Of a stretch of DNA of 64,000 nt, positions 1 to 10,117 are shown in pieces. The notes below the pieces were generated by a model. The model worked only from the letters and a program-made list of their open reading frames with translations, was not told the origin of the DNA and ran no database searches. This stretch comes from Monocercomonoides exilis (Eukaryota > Preaxostyla > Oxymonadida > Polymastigidae). The position numbers were made by a program, and so were the translations under genes. The stretch spans positions 1,126,001 to 1,190,000 of the forward strand of contig LSRY02000019.1 in the NCBI GenBank assembly GCA_001643675.2, in the 5' to 3' direction. Within the stretch, counting starts at the first letter, position 1. Each line of letters begins with the position of its first letter.

Positions 1-3000
1 AAAACAGTTCTCCAAAAGAAACCACAGACTTCTTTCACTCCGATGACACTGCCTCAATTTTCAACAATCAAAAGTCCCAAACCTTCTTCTCCCGCTTCTT
101 CTCCTCGGTCCTCTCCTTTAAGTTCAGTTGAACCAATTTCATCTTCCTCCTCTTCTTCCTCCTCTTCTTCCTCTTCATCTTCCTCTTCATTGCCTCCTGA
201 ATCCCGCACCACCCCAAGCACTCCCACCTCTTCCCCCGTCGCATCTCTTTCTGCTCATCCCGTCAAAAAGCGTCTTCTCATCCTCGACCTCCGCCCGAAA
301 CTGAACGCCGTGGGCCAGTCATTCATCTCTGGTGGTTACGAATCTGAATCCAACTATCCCTTTGCCGAGTGCCGAAACTTAGCAATCCCCAACCTCCATT
401 CCATGCGCACGTGCATGTCCTCTATGCGGGCGGCGTGTGTGGCGTGGGCGCACCGCGAGATCGATGCTGAGCGCTTCTACGCTCTGCTGCAGCTGTCACG
501 CTGGCTGGAGAACATCCAGACGCTCCTGCGGTCTGCCCTGGAAGTCGCACAGGCTGTGCAAGGCGGGTGGAATGTGCTTGCTCACTGCACTGATGGCTGG
601 GATAGGACGCCTACCATCACTTCACTCGCATCCTTGCTGCTGGATCCGTTCTACAGGACGATTGCAGGCTTTTCGACGCTGGTGAAGAAGGAGTGGATGC
701 ACTTTGGGCATCAGTTTGCGACGAGGTACGGGAACAGGCAGAGAGGGCAGCCGGCGGGAGAAGGAAAAAGTAATTACGGGCACAAGCACACTAACAACGG
801 AAGAGCTGGTGGAGGCAGGACAGGAGAGCATAGCAACAATGGTAGTGGTAATACTGCTGATGGTGGTAGTTGTGGTGGTGGTGGATTGAAGGGAAATACG
901 AGCAAAATGATGGAGCATGGCTCTGCTTTACCATCGTCCGCACATCCAGTATCTTTTACGCCTGTCTTTCCTGCTTCTCAAATCTCTTCTTCTTCTTCTT
1001 CTTCTGCATTTGACAAACCGCATTCTCCGTTGACTTCGTTATTTCCTTCTCCAGCTCCTTCATCTTCTCCCATCTTTTCTCCAAACGCTTCCCATTTTTC
1101 TCTTCAAGCCTCTTCTCCTTCGGCCATTTCTTCTCTTTCTTCTGTTTCTTCTTGTGATACAGCTAGTGTCAAATCAGCTAGTTATTCAGCAAAACAGCAG
1201 AGCACAAGTTATTCAGAGAGAGGGCATTTCAGCCGCCTACAAGATGCTTCTGTTCCGTCTGTTGAATCTCCCTCCATTCCTCTCTCACCTTCCTCCACCT
1301 CTTCTACTTCTTCTACTTCTTCTCTTCACTTCTCCTCAGCTCATTATCAGTCTGGTCTTTCCTCTCCTTCCCCATTTCCTTCTCCTTTCCTATCACCATC
1401 TCCTTCTCCTTCTCCTTCTCCTTCTCCTTCTCCTGTTTCTTCCACTCCTTCCTCTTCCCCCCTCTTCGCATATTCTCCTTCCAGCACTTCTCCTTACGTC
1501 ACTCCCACTCAGTTCACTGGCCGGCTCTCAACACCTCCAACAAGTTCTTCGTTCTCTTCCTGTTTGTCTAGCAATGAATTGTCTGCTTCAACTCCTCCTT
1601 TTACAATGTCGTCGTATTATCCTCAGCAGAACACTCAAGCGGTGCCTGCTTCTTTCTCTTCGTCATTTGCTTCTTCTTCTGCTCCATCTTCAACACCTTC
1701 TTCTTCTTCTTTGATGTCAGCTTCTATTCAGGCTCAATCTCAGCCTCAACCCCAATCTCACATTTCTTCAACAGATACGACTTCTCTTTCTTCTCTTCAG
1801 TTGCATCCTTCTTCTGAAGCACTGAATGCAGTTTCACCTCAACAGCTGCCGAAGTCTCTTGCACATTCACAGCTTTTCAATCAAATGCCCAGACAGGAAT
1901 CATCTGCAGCCCAGAAAACAAACAATGCAGCTCAAATAAAAACATCAGCACAAACACAACAGAAATTGCATTCAGATAGACAAAAGCAGAAAGCTGAGGT
2001 TGTGTCAGTGAAAGATCCAAAGAAAGAGTCAGCATTCAACGACTTCTCATTCCTTGGCCATGAGTTGTCTGTCATTTTGAATCTTTCAGGCAACTTTTCC
2101 GCAGACGCCAATCGCAAACAGCTGAAAAAGAAAGAAGAAACAGAGAAATCGCAGAAGCAGAAGGAGAAAGAGCAGAAACAGAAAGGAAAGGCGATGGAAA
2201 GAGAGAAAGCGAAGGAAAAAGAAAGAGAGCGGGAGCAGAAAGAGAAAAGTGACAAGGAGGCGCGGAAGGAGCACAGCCGGCAGGCAGAGAAGGAGAAGAA
2301 GTGCATGCGGGACGAGCACGACAAGCAGTATGGCCCTATTTTCCTGCAGTTTCTGGACTGTGTGCATCAGCTGGTGGTGCAGAATCCGACGCAGTTTGAG
2401 TTCAAAACGAGTCTTTTGGTGTTTCTGTACCGCCATCTGCACAGCGGGAAGTACGGAGACTTCCTGTGCGACAACCCGAGGCAGGCGGCTGAGCTGAACT
2501 TGGAGGAAGAGACGGAGACGGTGTGGAAGAGGATCAGAGAGAAGGAGAAGCTGTTTGTGAATGAAGAGTACGAAGGGAAAGAGGAAAAGGGGGATGAGAA
2601 GATAAAAGATGGAGGAATGATGGTAAGTGAGGCAGAAGTCTATGAGAGTACAAAAGGGAGAGGAAAAGAGAAAGAGAAAGAGAAAGAGAAAGTTGAACAG
2701 ATGCAAAGAAGCGAGAGAAAGAGACATGAAGGAAAAGAAAGAATTAGCAAAGAGGCTGCAAAGGAATCATCTTCAACAGCAGTTTCTTTGAAACAGTCGC
2801 GAAATGAGTATGGTCATCATACAGCTTCGTCATCTCGTAATGAAAGCAGCAATGGCACAGACTCGAAACATATGACGAAAAAAGAATTAAAGAAAAAACA
2901 GAAGCGAACGCACAATTGCACCAATTTGAATGTCGACCTTGAGAATTGTGTGTTCTGGGAAGAGTTGTATTTAGCGCCGTTTGCTCATCTTCCTCGTCCT

Positions 3001-3177
3001 TCGCTGCGGAATTCGAGTTACAAAATACAGAACTCTTCGATTTCTTCTTCAGGTTTGCCTTCATCGTTGCCTACTGCTTCTTCATCATCTTCAAATACTG
3101 GTGCTTCTTCTTCTACGTCTTCTACAATAACAAGCTCAATTTCTGTTCCTTCTGCAAATAGGAATTCTTCTTCTTAA
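1..3177 (+). CDS. Myotubularin-like phosphoinositide 3-phosphatase, 5' end outside window
   Basis: Myotubularins remove the 3-phosphate from PI3P and PI(3,5)P2 on endosomal membranes. The reading frame is open from base 1 with no stop before the first ATG at 43, so the N-terminal PH-GRAM region probably lies upstream. Counting from that ATG, residues about 76-235 match the phosphatase core. An RPKLNAVG segment is followed by GGYESE, and the CX5R signature is HCTDGWDRT, with the catalytic Cys at residue 182 and Arg at 188. The downstream LLLDPFYRTI and KEWMHFGHQF blocks are intact, so an active enzyme is expected. The last conserved block, YGPIFLQFLDCVHQL with FEFKTSLLVFLYRHL, lies only at about residues 762-810. 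Roughly 500 residues of Gly/Asn, Ser/Pro and Lys/Glu-rich low complexity separate it from the core, where normal relatives are nearly contiguous. A basic and Ser-rich tail follows. Confidence 0.9.
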   Translation, partial: KTVLQKKPQTSFTPMTLPQFSTIKSPKPSSPASSPRSSPLSSVEPISSSSSSSSSSSSSSSSSLPPESRTTPSTPTSSPVASLSAHPVKKRLLILDLRPKLNAVGQSFISGGYESESNYPFAECRNLAIPNLHSMRTCMSSMRAACVAWAHREIDAERFYALLQLSRWLENIQTLLRSALEVAQAVQGGWNVLAHCTDGWDRTPTITSLASLLLDPFYRTIAGFSTLVKKEWMHFGHQFATRYGNRQRGQPAGEGKSNYGHKHTNNGRAGGGRTGEHSNNGSGNTADGGSCGGGGLKGNTSKMMEHGSALPSSAHPVSFTPVFPASQISSSSSSSAFDKPHSPLTSLFPSPAPSSSPIFSPNASHFSLQASSPSAISSLSSVSSCDTASVKSASYSAKQQSTSYSERGHFSRLQDASVPSVESPSIPLSPSSTSSTSSTSSLHFSSAHYQSGLSSPSPFPSPFLSPSPSPSPSPSPSPVSSTPSSSPLFAYSPSSTSPYVTPTQFTGRLSTPPTSSSFSSCLSSNELSASTPPFTMSSYYPQQNTQAVPASFSSSFASSSAPSSTPSSSSLMSASIQAQSQPQPQSHISSTDTTSLSSLQLHPSSEALNAVSPQQLPKSLAHSQLFNQMPRQESSAAQKTNNAAQIKTSAQTQQKLHSDRQKQKAEVVSVKDPKKESAFNDFSFLGHELSVILNLSGNFSADANRKQLKKKEETEKSQKQKEKEQKQKGKAMEREKAKEKEREREQKEKSDKEARKEHSRQAEKEKKCMRDEHDKQYGPIFLQFLDCVHQLVVQNPTQFEFKTSLLVFLYRHLHSGKYGDFLCDNPRQAAELNLEEETETVWKRIREKEKLFVNEEYEGKEEKGDEKIKDGGMMVSEAEVYESTKGRGKEKEKEKEKVEQMQRSERKRHEGKERISKEAAKESSSTAVSLKQSRNEYGHHTASSSRNESSNGTDSKHMTKKELKKKQKRTHNCTNLNVDLENCVFWEELYLAPFAHLPRPSLRNSSYKIQNSSISSSGLPSSLPTASSSSSNTGASSSTSSTITSSISVPSANRNSSS

Positions 3178-4208
3178 AACAAAGTAAACCCACTAAATTT
3201 TGTTATTCATTAGATTTTTCATTTGTTTAGGTTCATTTCTTTTTTCCGTTTCTTTGAAAGACTTTTTTTATTACCATTTTTAATTGAAGTCAATTGCCTT
3301 TTAAGGTTTTATTTTTGTCTCATGCTTTGGTATTACTTTTATTTTTGGCTTTTTTTCATTTTTTTTCTCGTATTGTTATGAAAGCCAAATACTTACATAT
3401 CTTCGAGTTTTCATTTATTAGATTCTAATTCAATGTTGGAAGTTCACATTAAAGAAATTACTATTTTAGATTCTATTTCGTTTTTATTATGTTTTGATGA
3501 GAATTGTTTAATGTAATGATTTTATTTTTTTCGCATAGGTTTTATCTATTTACATATTTTGTGATTCTCCTTGCGTTTGTGCTCTTTATTCAGTTATCTG
3601 TTTATTTATTTCTGAATTTTTGTTTTCTTTTGATTTTGTGAGTTTCATGATTCATTTCTATCTTGCATTTCTTTTTGAAAATGCGAAAAGAAATGTTAGT
3701 GACGTTATTCTTTAGATTGTAAGTTGATATGAAAATCTGTTCAATTTGCATGAGATGATCTCGTGCTTCTATTTTTTTGATTGAAACTGTTAAGTATCCA
3801 AATCGTTTGTTTTTATTTTTAATTTTCAGTTTTCAGTTTTTCGAGAAGTACGTCTCTGAATTCGGTGTAATTTTGATTTTTGAGAATCTTCAAAAGAAAA
3901 AATAGTTCTTTTATATTTTTGTGATAACTTACGTTGTTTTATCACAGTTGATAGAAAAGCAAAATCTTTAAAAAAAAAAGTTTTGAAATTAAAATGCAAA
4001 TAAAGCAACATGTTTTTTATAAAGAACCCACGCAATTTTGAGATGCGTGAATTCAAAGGAATGGTTGGATTTTTATAACAAGTGAAAAATAACATCAATT
4101 AAACAAATACTCAATGATTCGCATGAATTCCATTGAAATAGGATGTACAATTAATCTACAGGGGAATTAATGCTTGTGAATGGCAACAAATAAGGAGCCT
4201 TAGGGTCT
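3178..4208. other. Intergenic, AT-rich
   Basis: This gap separates the 3' ends of two convergent genes and presumably holds both 3' UTRs. It is T-rich. I see no conserved protein, tRNA or repeat. The one longer ORF, on the minus strand at 3826-4098, is low-complexity Lys/Phe-rich and not convincing. Confidence 0.6.
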
Positions 4209-5525
4209 TTACTTCTTGACTGAAGCATTGGCTTGTGCCCAGAACTCGTTCACGTTCACCAACTGCGCCTTTGTGGGGTTGACTGTAATCTTCCAAATGT
4301 TCTTGTCATCAGGTCCTGTGTAGCCCACAGAAGTCATGAAATCCTCCCATGTTGCATAGTTAAACATCGGCGATTGCATCATTGTGCAGAACACCTCAAA
4401 GCAATACTCATCTGTGGTCTTGTCGTCATACAGCGTGACTGTTGCATGTGGATTCTGGCTTATTTGCTCTGCCTTCCCGCAGAAGCGCGATCCCATCCAG
4501 AAACCAAGTGTAGGATGGAACGAGATTCTTCCCATCATCCGCGAGTGAGGTACACCTGCTTTGTCTACTGTCGTCAAGAAGCACGGCTTTCCAGTCAAAG
4601 ATGCGCGATACATAATTTGCGTGTCACGGTCATATGCTGGTGGCTCGCATACAAGCACCTCAGGAACATTTGTTGAGATTACGTGCTTTTCCACTGATCG
4701 CAAAGCATATCGCAGAATAACCCACTTTGGATCCTCTGGACCCGCGTAACCATACGTCTTTAATGAATCGTTCCACATCTTCTTTTTCGTTTCCAACGTT
4801 CGATCAACCCAGCACACCGCATCCACAACAACCTGGATCATATCCTTCTTGTTCACAAACAACAGATTCACATTCGGGTTGGCATCAATCTCCTTCACCT
4901 TCTTTGTGTTTGCACCAGTTACATGTGCAAGGCCAAATTCTGTGCTGTAAATAGTCTCCATCATTCGGCTCTCCTGGTGCAACGCATTCCATGTAATCAA
5001 ATACGCGTTTTTGTCGACTTCCATCGCTGCACGCACTGCAGCCATGGCCTCCTCGTTCTTGAATGGGCCTGATGGCAATGGCTTCAGAGGCGCTTTTCTG
5101 TCGATGTCAAATGTATGAGGATCCTGTGGAACGCCAGCAAACACTTTGTTCCCGTGCACAACGGAATGGATTGTGAAGAAGACAATTCGAGCACGCTCAT
5201 CATCTTTCCCTGTGTATCCATATTGTAGCATCTGATCTGTCCACACTTCCGCAATATCCTCCTTTTTCGCCGAAACTCGCGCTGAGCAGTGTGCAACAAC
5301 GTTGTTGTAGTCTCCTTCTGGATACAGAGACAATGTCACGTGCCCGTTCTGCTCAATTTGTCCTACCTTGCGTGTGTTGTTTTTAGTGAAAATGAAGAAC
5401 CCTGCTTTTTCTGAATGTTGAAGCAGAACCATTCTTGAATTCAGGTGCGTTCCACATCCGGTTGAAAGCACACTCCAAAAATACTCTTTTTTATGAGACA
5501 AAAAATACTTCTCGGCTTCGGTCAT
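4209..5525 (-). CDS. Triple-domain pyridoxamine-5'-phosphate-oxidase-like (split-barrel flavin-binding fold) protein
   Basis: A single-exon gene of 438 residues starts at an ATG (5525-5523). It consists of three tandem copies of a domain of about 140 residues, at roughly 1-140, 147-285 and 291-438. Each copy has the split-barrel beta-strand pattern of the PNPOx-like/general stress protein 26 group. Each ends in a recognisable repeat: YGYTGKDDE in copy 1, YGYAGPEDP in copy 2 and VGYTGPDDK in copy 3. Copy 3 has the best substrate/FMN-site-like stretch, with a PHSRMM segment and the strand GFWMGSRFCGKAEQI. Relatives are usually single-domain and bind FMN, F420 or haem-like cofactors, so the actual substrate cannot be read here. 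There is no signal peptide or membrane segment, so a cytosolic location is inferred. The gene lacks introns and Ser tracts, unlike most neighbours, which would fit acquisition from bacteria. Confidence 0.85.
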   Translation of the reverse strand: MTEAEKYFLSHKKEYFWSVLSTGCGTHLNSRMVLLQHSEKAGFFIFTKNNTRKVGQIEQNGHVTLSLYPEGDYNNVVAHCSARVSAKKEDIAEVWTDQMLQYGYTGKDDERARIVFFTIHSVVHGNKVFAGVPQDPHTFDIDRKAPLKPLPSGPFKNEEAMAAVRAAMEVDKNAYLITWNALHQESRMMETIYSTEFGLAHVTGANTKKVKEIDANPNVNLLFVNKKDMIQVVVDAVCWVDRTLETKKKMWNDSLKTYGYAGPEDPKWVILRYALRSVEKHVISTNVPEVLVCEPPAYDRDTQIMYRASLTGKPCFLTTVDKAGVPHSRMMGRISFHPTLGFWMGSRFCGKAEQISQNPHATVTLYDDKTTDEYCFEVFCTMMQSPMFNYATWEDFMTSVGYTGPDDKNIWKITVNPTKAQLVNVNEFWAQANASVKK

Positions 5526-6179
5526 ATTTCAAGTTATGTAAATAACACAATCCAATTAAAGGTTAACTTGATCATCTTTTATTTGTTAAATTTTGGAACA
5601 AAATTTTTTGTTTTAGGAATTTTGTTCCACCCAACATTTTTGAATATTTTTCCACATTCAACAATTTTTCTGAATAATTCCGGTTTGAATCCTTTCTCAA
5701 ATTTAAGAATTCTAATAATTTCCAAAAAGTTTGTTAAAAAAAAAAAAAAAAAAAAATTATACCTGATAAAAATGTGAAAAAATTGTTTATTCTCCTGGGA
5801 AACTGAATCTGGTCCCAAAGCCTGCAAGTTATTGCAATAATCGTTCAATTAAAGCAATAACAGGATGGATTCAGTCTTGTCCTCAATTCGGATTGAACCA
5901 AATTTATCGGATAAGCAAGAATAAACTAATTTTTTCACAATTCAAGATTCAATGATTGAAAAGAAAAAAGGAAAAAATTTAAAAATCGAAAATTTAATTA
6001 AAATAACAAAAGAGTTTTGAAAAAAAAAAGCATGCCTGTCAGTTTCTGTGTATTTCTTAAAAAATCAATGAAGAAAAATTATTTATTAACTCTATTCTTT
6101 TTTCCAGAACATTTCTAACCCTTTTCTTTAAATATAAACTTTCATTTTCTTCAATTTCATTGTTTGTTTCAATTTCTCT
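5526..6179. other. Intergenic, AT-rich with poly-A tract
   Basis: AT-rich spacer between the start of the PNPOx-like gene and the 3' end of the decayed transposase-like gene. It contains an A homopolymer of about 20 bases near 5736-5756. No gene was recognised. Confidence 0.6.
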
Positions 6180-8055
6180 TTAATAAACTTTTCTTTTCTT
6201 CTCATCCAAATTCATTTCAATTTTAAATGATAACTCTTTCATACAAACCTTTTCGTTGCAACTCAGCGGTGATGCAAGCACTTTATAACCATTCGATTCG
6301 AAAAGCAAGTATTGTTTCATTCCATTAATAATTGATTTATTCCAACAATTATTCGGTAACTCTTCGTGCCTAGAAAAAGAAGAAGAAAACATTTAAGAAA
6401 AATGTTCAACTAAAATCATTAGAAAAAAAAAAATAAAAATAAAAGATCAAACATCAAAAAGAAGTGCTTTGTTTTATTCTGTTTTTCTTTCTACTTGCTT
6501 GGATCTGAAACTTCATCCATTCGCCCTATTGAATTATTATTAGATATATCAGATATAAAAGAAGAGACAAAAATTGGAGAATTAGAATCATGAACACCAA
6601 AAAGATAAGAATTACACTGTGAGCAAAAAAAATCAATAAGATTGTACACATAATTCAATGTACGATCACCTAGATTATTGTTCAATAACTGTGTTAAATA
6701 ACCAAATTCACTGTCACAATCATTCTTACCATGATGTTCGGCAAAGAATGAAAGTGAGCAGTTTATTTAAAAACAATAAAGAATTAGGAGAAAATGGTGA
6801 ATGTAAAATTTGTGAATTACGAAAATGAGGACCATTATCACAGAAAAAATGAAAAGAATAAACATTGGAAAAAATATCGAAACGTAATAACTTATTTAAA
6901 CACTCCAAAACAAAACGATAATCATGAGATAAAATTTCAGAAAAATAATTAAAACAACATTTTTGTAAAGCTCCAAAACAATCAACATAATAAACAACAA
7001 AACATAAATGAGAGATTTGTTTTTTATTAAAGAAAGATTTACCAGTTTCATTATTTGAAATTGGCAAGCTCCAATTTTCTTTTAAATCCATGATAATAAT
7101 CACTTCATCTTTTTTCAGCTTTTCTTTCTTTTCATAAAAATAATTTCTTTGATGTTGGGCCATTTTTTTATGCTGAATTATTAAATTCAATTCATCATTT
7201 TCTTTTTGGCCTATTTCTTTTCCGTTTCTTTCTGTTTCTAATTTTTTCTTTTCTAAATATTTTCCTCTTTCACAGATTTCACACAAATCTGTTCTTTTCT
7301 TTGATTCTATAAAATTTCTTGTTTTTTTGCAAAATGTCGAATACGACATTTTGACATCAATTTCTTTATTCATGTTTTCAAATAATTCTTTTTTCGTTTT
7401 TTCAATAATTCTCCTTTCATTTAAAGAAAATATTCTTTTTGAAAGAAAATTACTATTTTCGTTTTTTTCTTTTTCAACATTTGCTTTTTCACAAACCTTT
7501 TGAATACCAGAATGCGATTGAACGAAGCAGGTGTTTTCATTATCGGAAGAAGATGTGAAAGTGATATGATTATGTATTTTTTGAATTTGAATTTCTTTTT
7601 TTTTGATTGTTTTTGTAATTATTATTTATTTTTCTGTTGATATTGTTTAATTTTGATTCATCAATTATTTTTTTATTATCTTTGTTATTTTCTAAAGAGT
7701 GGGAGTGTTGAAGAACTCCATGCTCCAAGAAATGCTCAGATGAAGTTGTATTTTCTTTCTCACTCCGCTTGCTTTGGATAATTCCGATCGGCGAATCATC
7801 TCCTCCAATTAACTGAGGCTGTGGATGAATGGAAGAAGCAGCAGGAGTCATTTTTGAACGGTTTTATCCTTAAATAGATTGATAATTTGTTGAAAATAAA
7901 TCATAATTATCAAAAGATGAAACAAATTAAATTTATTTCCGAAAAATAAACCTTTTTTCGCTGTCTTCCATTTTCGCAACTGGCAGAGCTGTTTTTGACC
8001 AGCCATTCTTCTATCTTTTCAAATTGTTCTTTTTCTAGATATTACACCAAAAATG

Positions 8056-8195
8056 ATTCAAGATCGAAAAACTTTAATTCAACATCGAAAAACTTTAATT
8101 CAACATCGAAAATTATTATTCAAAATCGAAAATTATTATTCAACATCGAAAAACTTTAATTCAACATCGAAAATGTTTAATTCAAAATCGAAAAA
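8056..8195 (+). repeat. Tandem 21-bp repeats, left arm
   Basis: About seven imperfect copies of a unit close to ATTCAACATCGAAAAACTTT, with small C/A and T/A variations. They give a spurious repetitive ORF. The array is the left inner arm of the inverted-repeat element at 8039-8817. Confidence 0.8.
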
Positions 8196-8716
8196 GAAGT
8201 TAATAAGTTCAAAATTTCAATTCAAGTCAAAATCAAGGATATTTTATAGACACAAATGTTGATAATAACCAATGTTTATTTATTGGAAATGTTTTTCTTT
8301 CGTTTTAAACGACTGTTTTCTATGACAAAGACTGATATCAATCGATTCTATTATTAATATGAAAATTAAAAATGTTTTATTTTTTCAGTTTCCAATGCAA
8401 TATATGAATTCAAAACATTTCGTATTCAATAAATGAGATGAAATTCTGTCTTTTTGTGCACAAAACAAGATCATGAACTATCCTATCACTTTTATTTTTT
8501 TTCTTAAATTCCTTGTAATCTCCTGAACACATGTGAAAAGTTTAATTATCACTCAGTTTTATCCTATTTCCACTATTTCACACAACCTAACACCAAAAAA
8601 ACATCAAAAAATATTTTTCTGATTGAAATTTACAAATTTCTCAGATCATTCACTGAAAAAAAAGAAACTGGCATAAGCACAAATTTAGAAAAATTTTTTT
8701 CAAATTTTTAGATGAT

Positions 8717-8800
8717 AAAGAATTTTCGATGTTGTTTTAAACTTTTTCGATTTTGAATTAAAGTTTTTCGATCTTGAATTAAACTTTTTCGATGTTGAAT
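8717..8800 (-). repeat. Tandem 21-bp repeats, right arm (inverted)
   Basis: Four imperfect copies of the same unit as at 8056-8195, in reverse complement. With the left arm they could fold into a long hairpin. Confidence 0.8.
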
Positions 8801-9091
8801 AATATTTGGTGTAATATGTCAAAACAAAACACAAAAACATAATTAAAGAAATTTGCAAACTTTTATCATTAACTTTCTTTATTCTCTCTATGTCTGCCAG
8901 GGACTCATTTCTTTGATTGGCTTGCAGATTTTTTGAGTAATAATATTCACTTTTTGTTACCAGCCAGCCATACTCTCTGAGTTCTGTAAGTTGAATTTCA
9001 GAAGAAATCGCAAAGAGAAGAGAAACTCTATCGTTTAGACCAAGCAAAGCGTAGAGTTGAGACAGATTTTTCAAAATATTTCTTAACTTGT

Positions 9092-10117
9092 CTAAAATGA
9101 GTAATAATATACGTTAATCAGTTTCTGTAATTTTTTTAATTGCAATGGGTTAAATAAATGGAAAATTTACGAAAAATTCAAAAATATAAAAAAATTGATT
9201 ATTGTCAATGAAAATTGCGAAAAAAATATGGAAAACAAGGAATTGATAAAAAATAGTTATTCAATTACAAAAATCATGTATTTTTAACATTTAAATATCA
9301 ATGAAATAAAGATAAAAATTTATAAACTGCAAATTTTTTTTAAAAATTTCAACTGTTGAATAATAATGGCTTGAAAGAATAACGAGTTAAATAAAGAATT
9401 TAAAAATATTTATTGATGTTCATCGAAAAATAGTTTAAAGAAGAAAGGCATAGGTGTATTTAAGGTACATTTCCTATCCTTGTTTATTCTATAAATCATT
9501 GTGATAAATAAAAAGTAGATTTAATAGCAAAACATTTGTATGGACTAGAATTTTGAAATTCGTTTTGTTCCTTGAGAAAAATCAATTTTTTAAAACCACC
9601 CATAAATCTGAGTATTTTTTCAAAATTTTGATAAAAATTGATAATTTTGAAACAAAAAGTTGATGAAAGGCCGTTAATTATTATATTGACCTATTTTAAT
9701 AATTAAAATTTGAAGAATAAAACATTTCAAGAAATAAATATATTAAATCAAAAAATTTGATCGATCCCACAATTATATTTTTAATATCCAAAAAATAAGA
9801 AATTACTTTCTTTCGTCAAGAATTGAACCCCAGCTTGTAAATCTGAGACAAATCAAATGTTTAGAAATATTATAAAAGTGTGCACTGGATGATTATTAAC
9901 ATTTCATTCAATTCTTTACAATTTTTGATTATGATTTTTAGGAAGATTATTTGCATGCAGTTTGAGGATGTTTATGTTACACAATGATGATCGTGAACAA
10001 AGAAACATTGGATAAACGTATGTATGCATTCTTTTCATGAATTAACATTGTTTTATTAAAATTTTTGACAAAACATATAAATTATCATTAATTTTCTTCT
10101 GAAATGAGTAGATGCAA
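9092..10117. other. Intergenic, AT-rich, no gene recognised
   Basis: Very AT-rich spacer. I see no conserved ORF, RNA gene or clear repeat. Missing 5' exons of the transposase-like gene could lie at the left end but were not identified. Confidence 0.5.

Larger units (their letters stand above)
8039..8817. mobile_element. Non-autonomous inverted-repeat (MITE-like) element, 779 bp
   Basis: The left end (8039-8051) and right end (8805-8817) are perfect 13-bp inverted repeats, ATATTACACCAAA and its complement. Inside each end lie tandem copies of a unit of about 21 bp in opposite orientation, making long imperfect inverted arms: about seven copies on the left and four on the right. The centre is AT-rich with no transposase. 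If the terminal TA belongs to the target, the element has a TA duplication as in Tc1/mariner-type insertions; this is inference. It lies wholly inside a predicted intron of the decayed transposase-like gene, ending 4 nt from the acceptor. Confidence 0.7.
6180..9091 (-). pseudogene. Decayed multi-exon DDE-transposase/integrase-like gene
   Basis: Four coding pieces on the minus strand splice with consistent phases: 9091-8861, 8034-7952, 7818-6495 and 6369-6180. The long third piece has a C-x2-C/H-x4-H cluster (CEICERGK, then QHKKMAQH) that looks zinc-binding. It then has MDLKEN, and 84 residues later CDNGPHFR, a D-N-G motif as in retroviral-type integrases. A glutamate follows about 35 residues on in FFAEHHGKND. 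This spacing suggests an RNase-H-fold DDE nuclease. Two single-base frameshifts break it: one in an A9 run (T9 on the plus strand) near 7595-7605, and one near 6758-6775 just after the DNG block. The last intron (6494-6370) gives DPSK joined to HEELPNN. I do not know the family name. The upstream end is uncertain and earlier exons may be missing. A start at the ATG at 7851 is an alternative for the third piece. Confidence 0.6.

Noticed and set aside
8056-8195. Possible CRISPR array
   Set aside because: The 21-bp units are directly adjacent with no unique spacers, the units are degenerate, and the host is a eukaryote.
8053-8262. Repetitive 69-residue ORF
   Set aside because: It is a by-product of the 21-bp tandem repeats in the MITE-like element; its start and stop carry no meaning.
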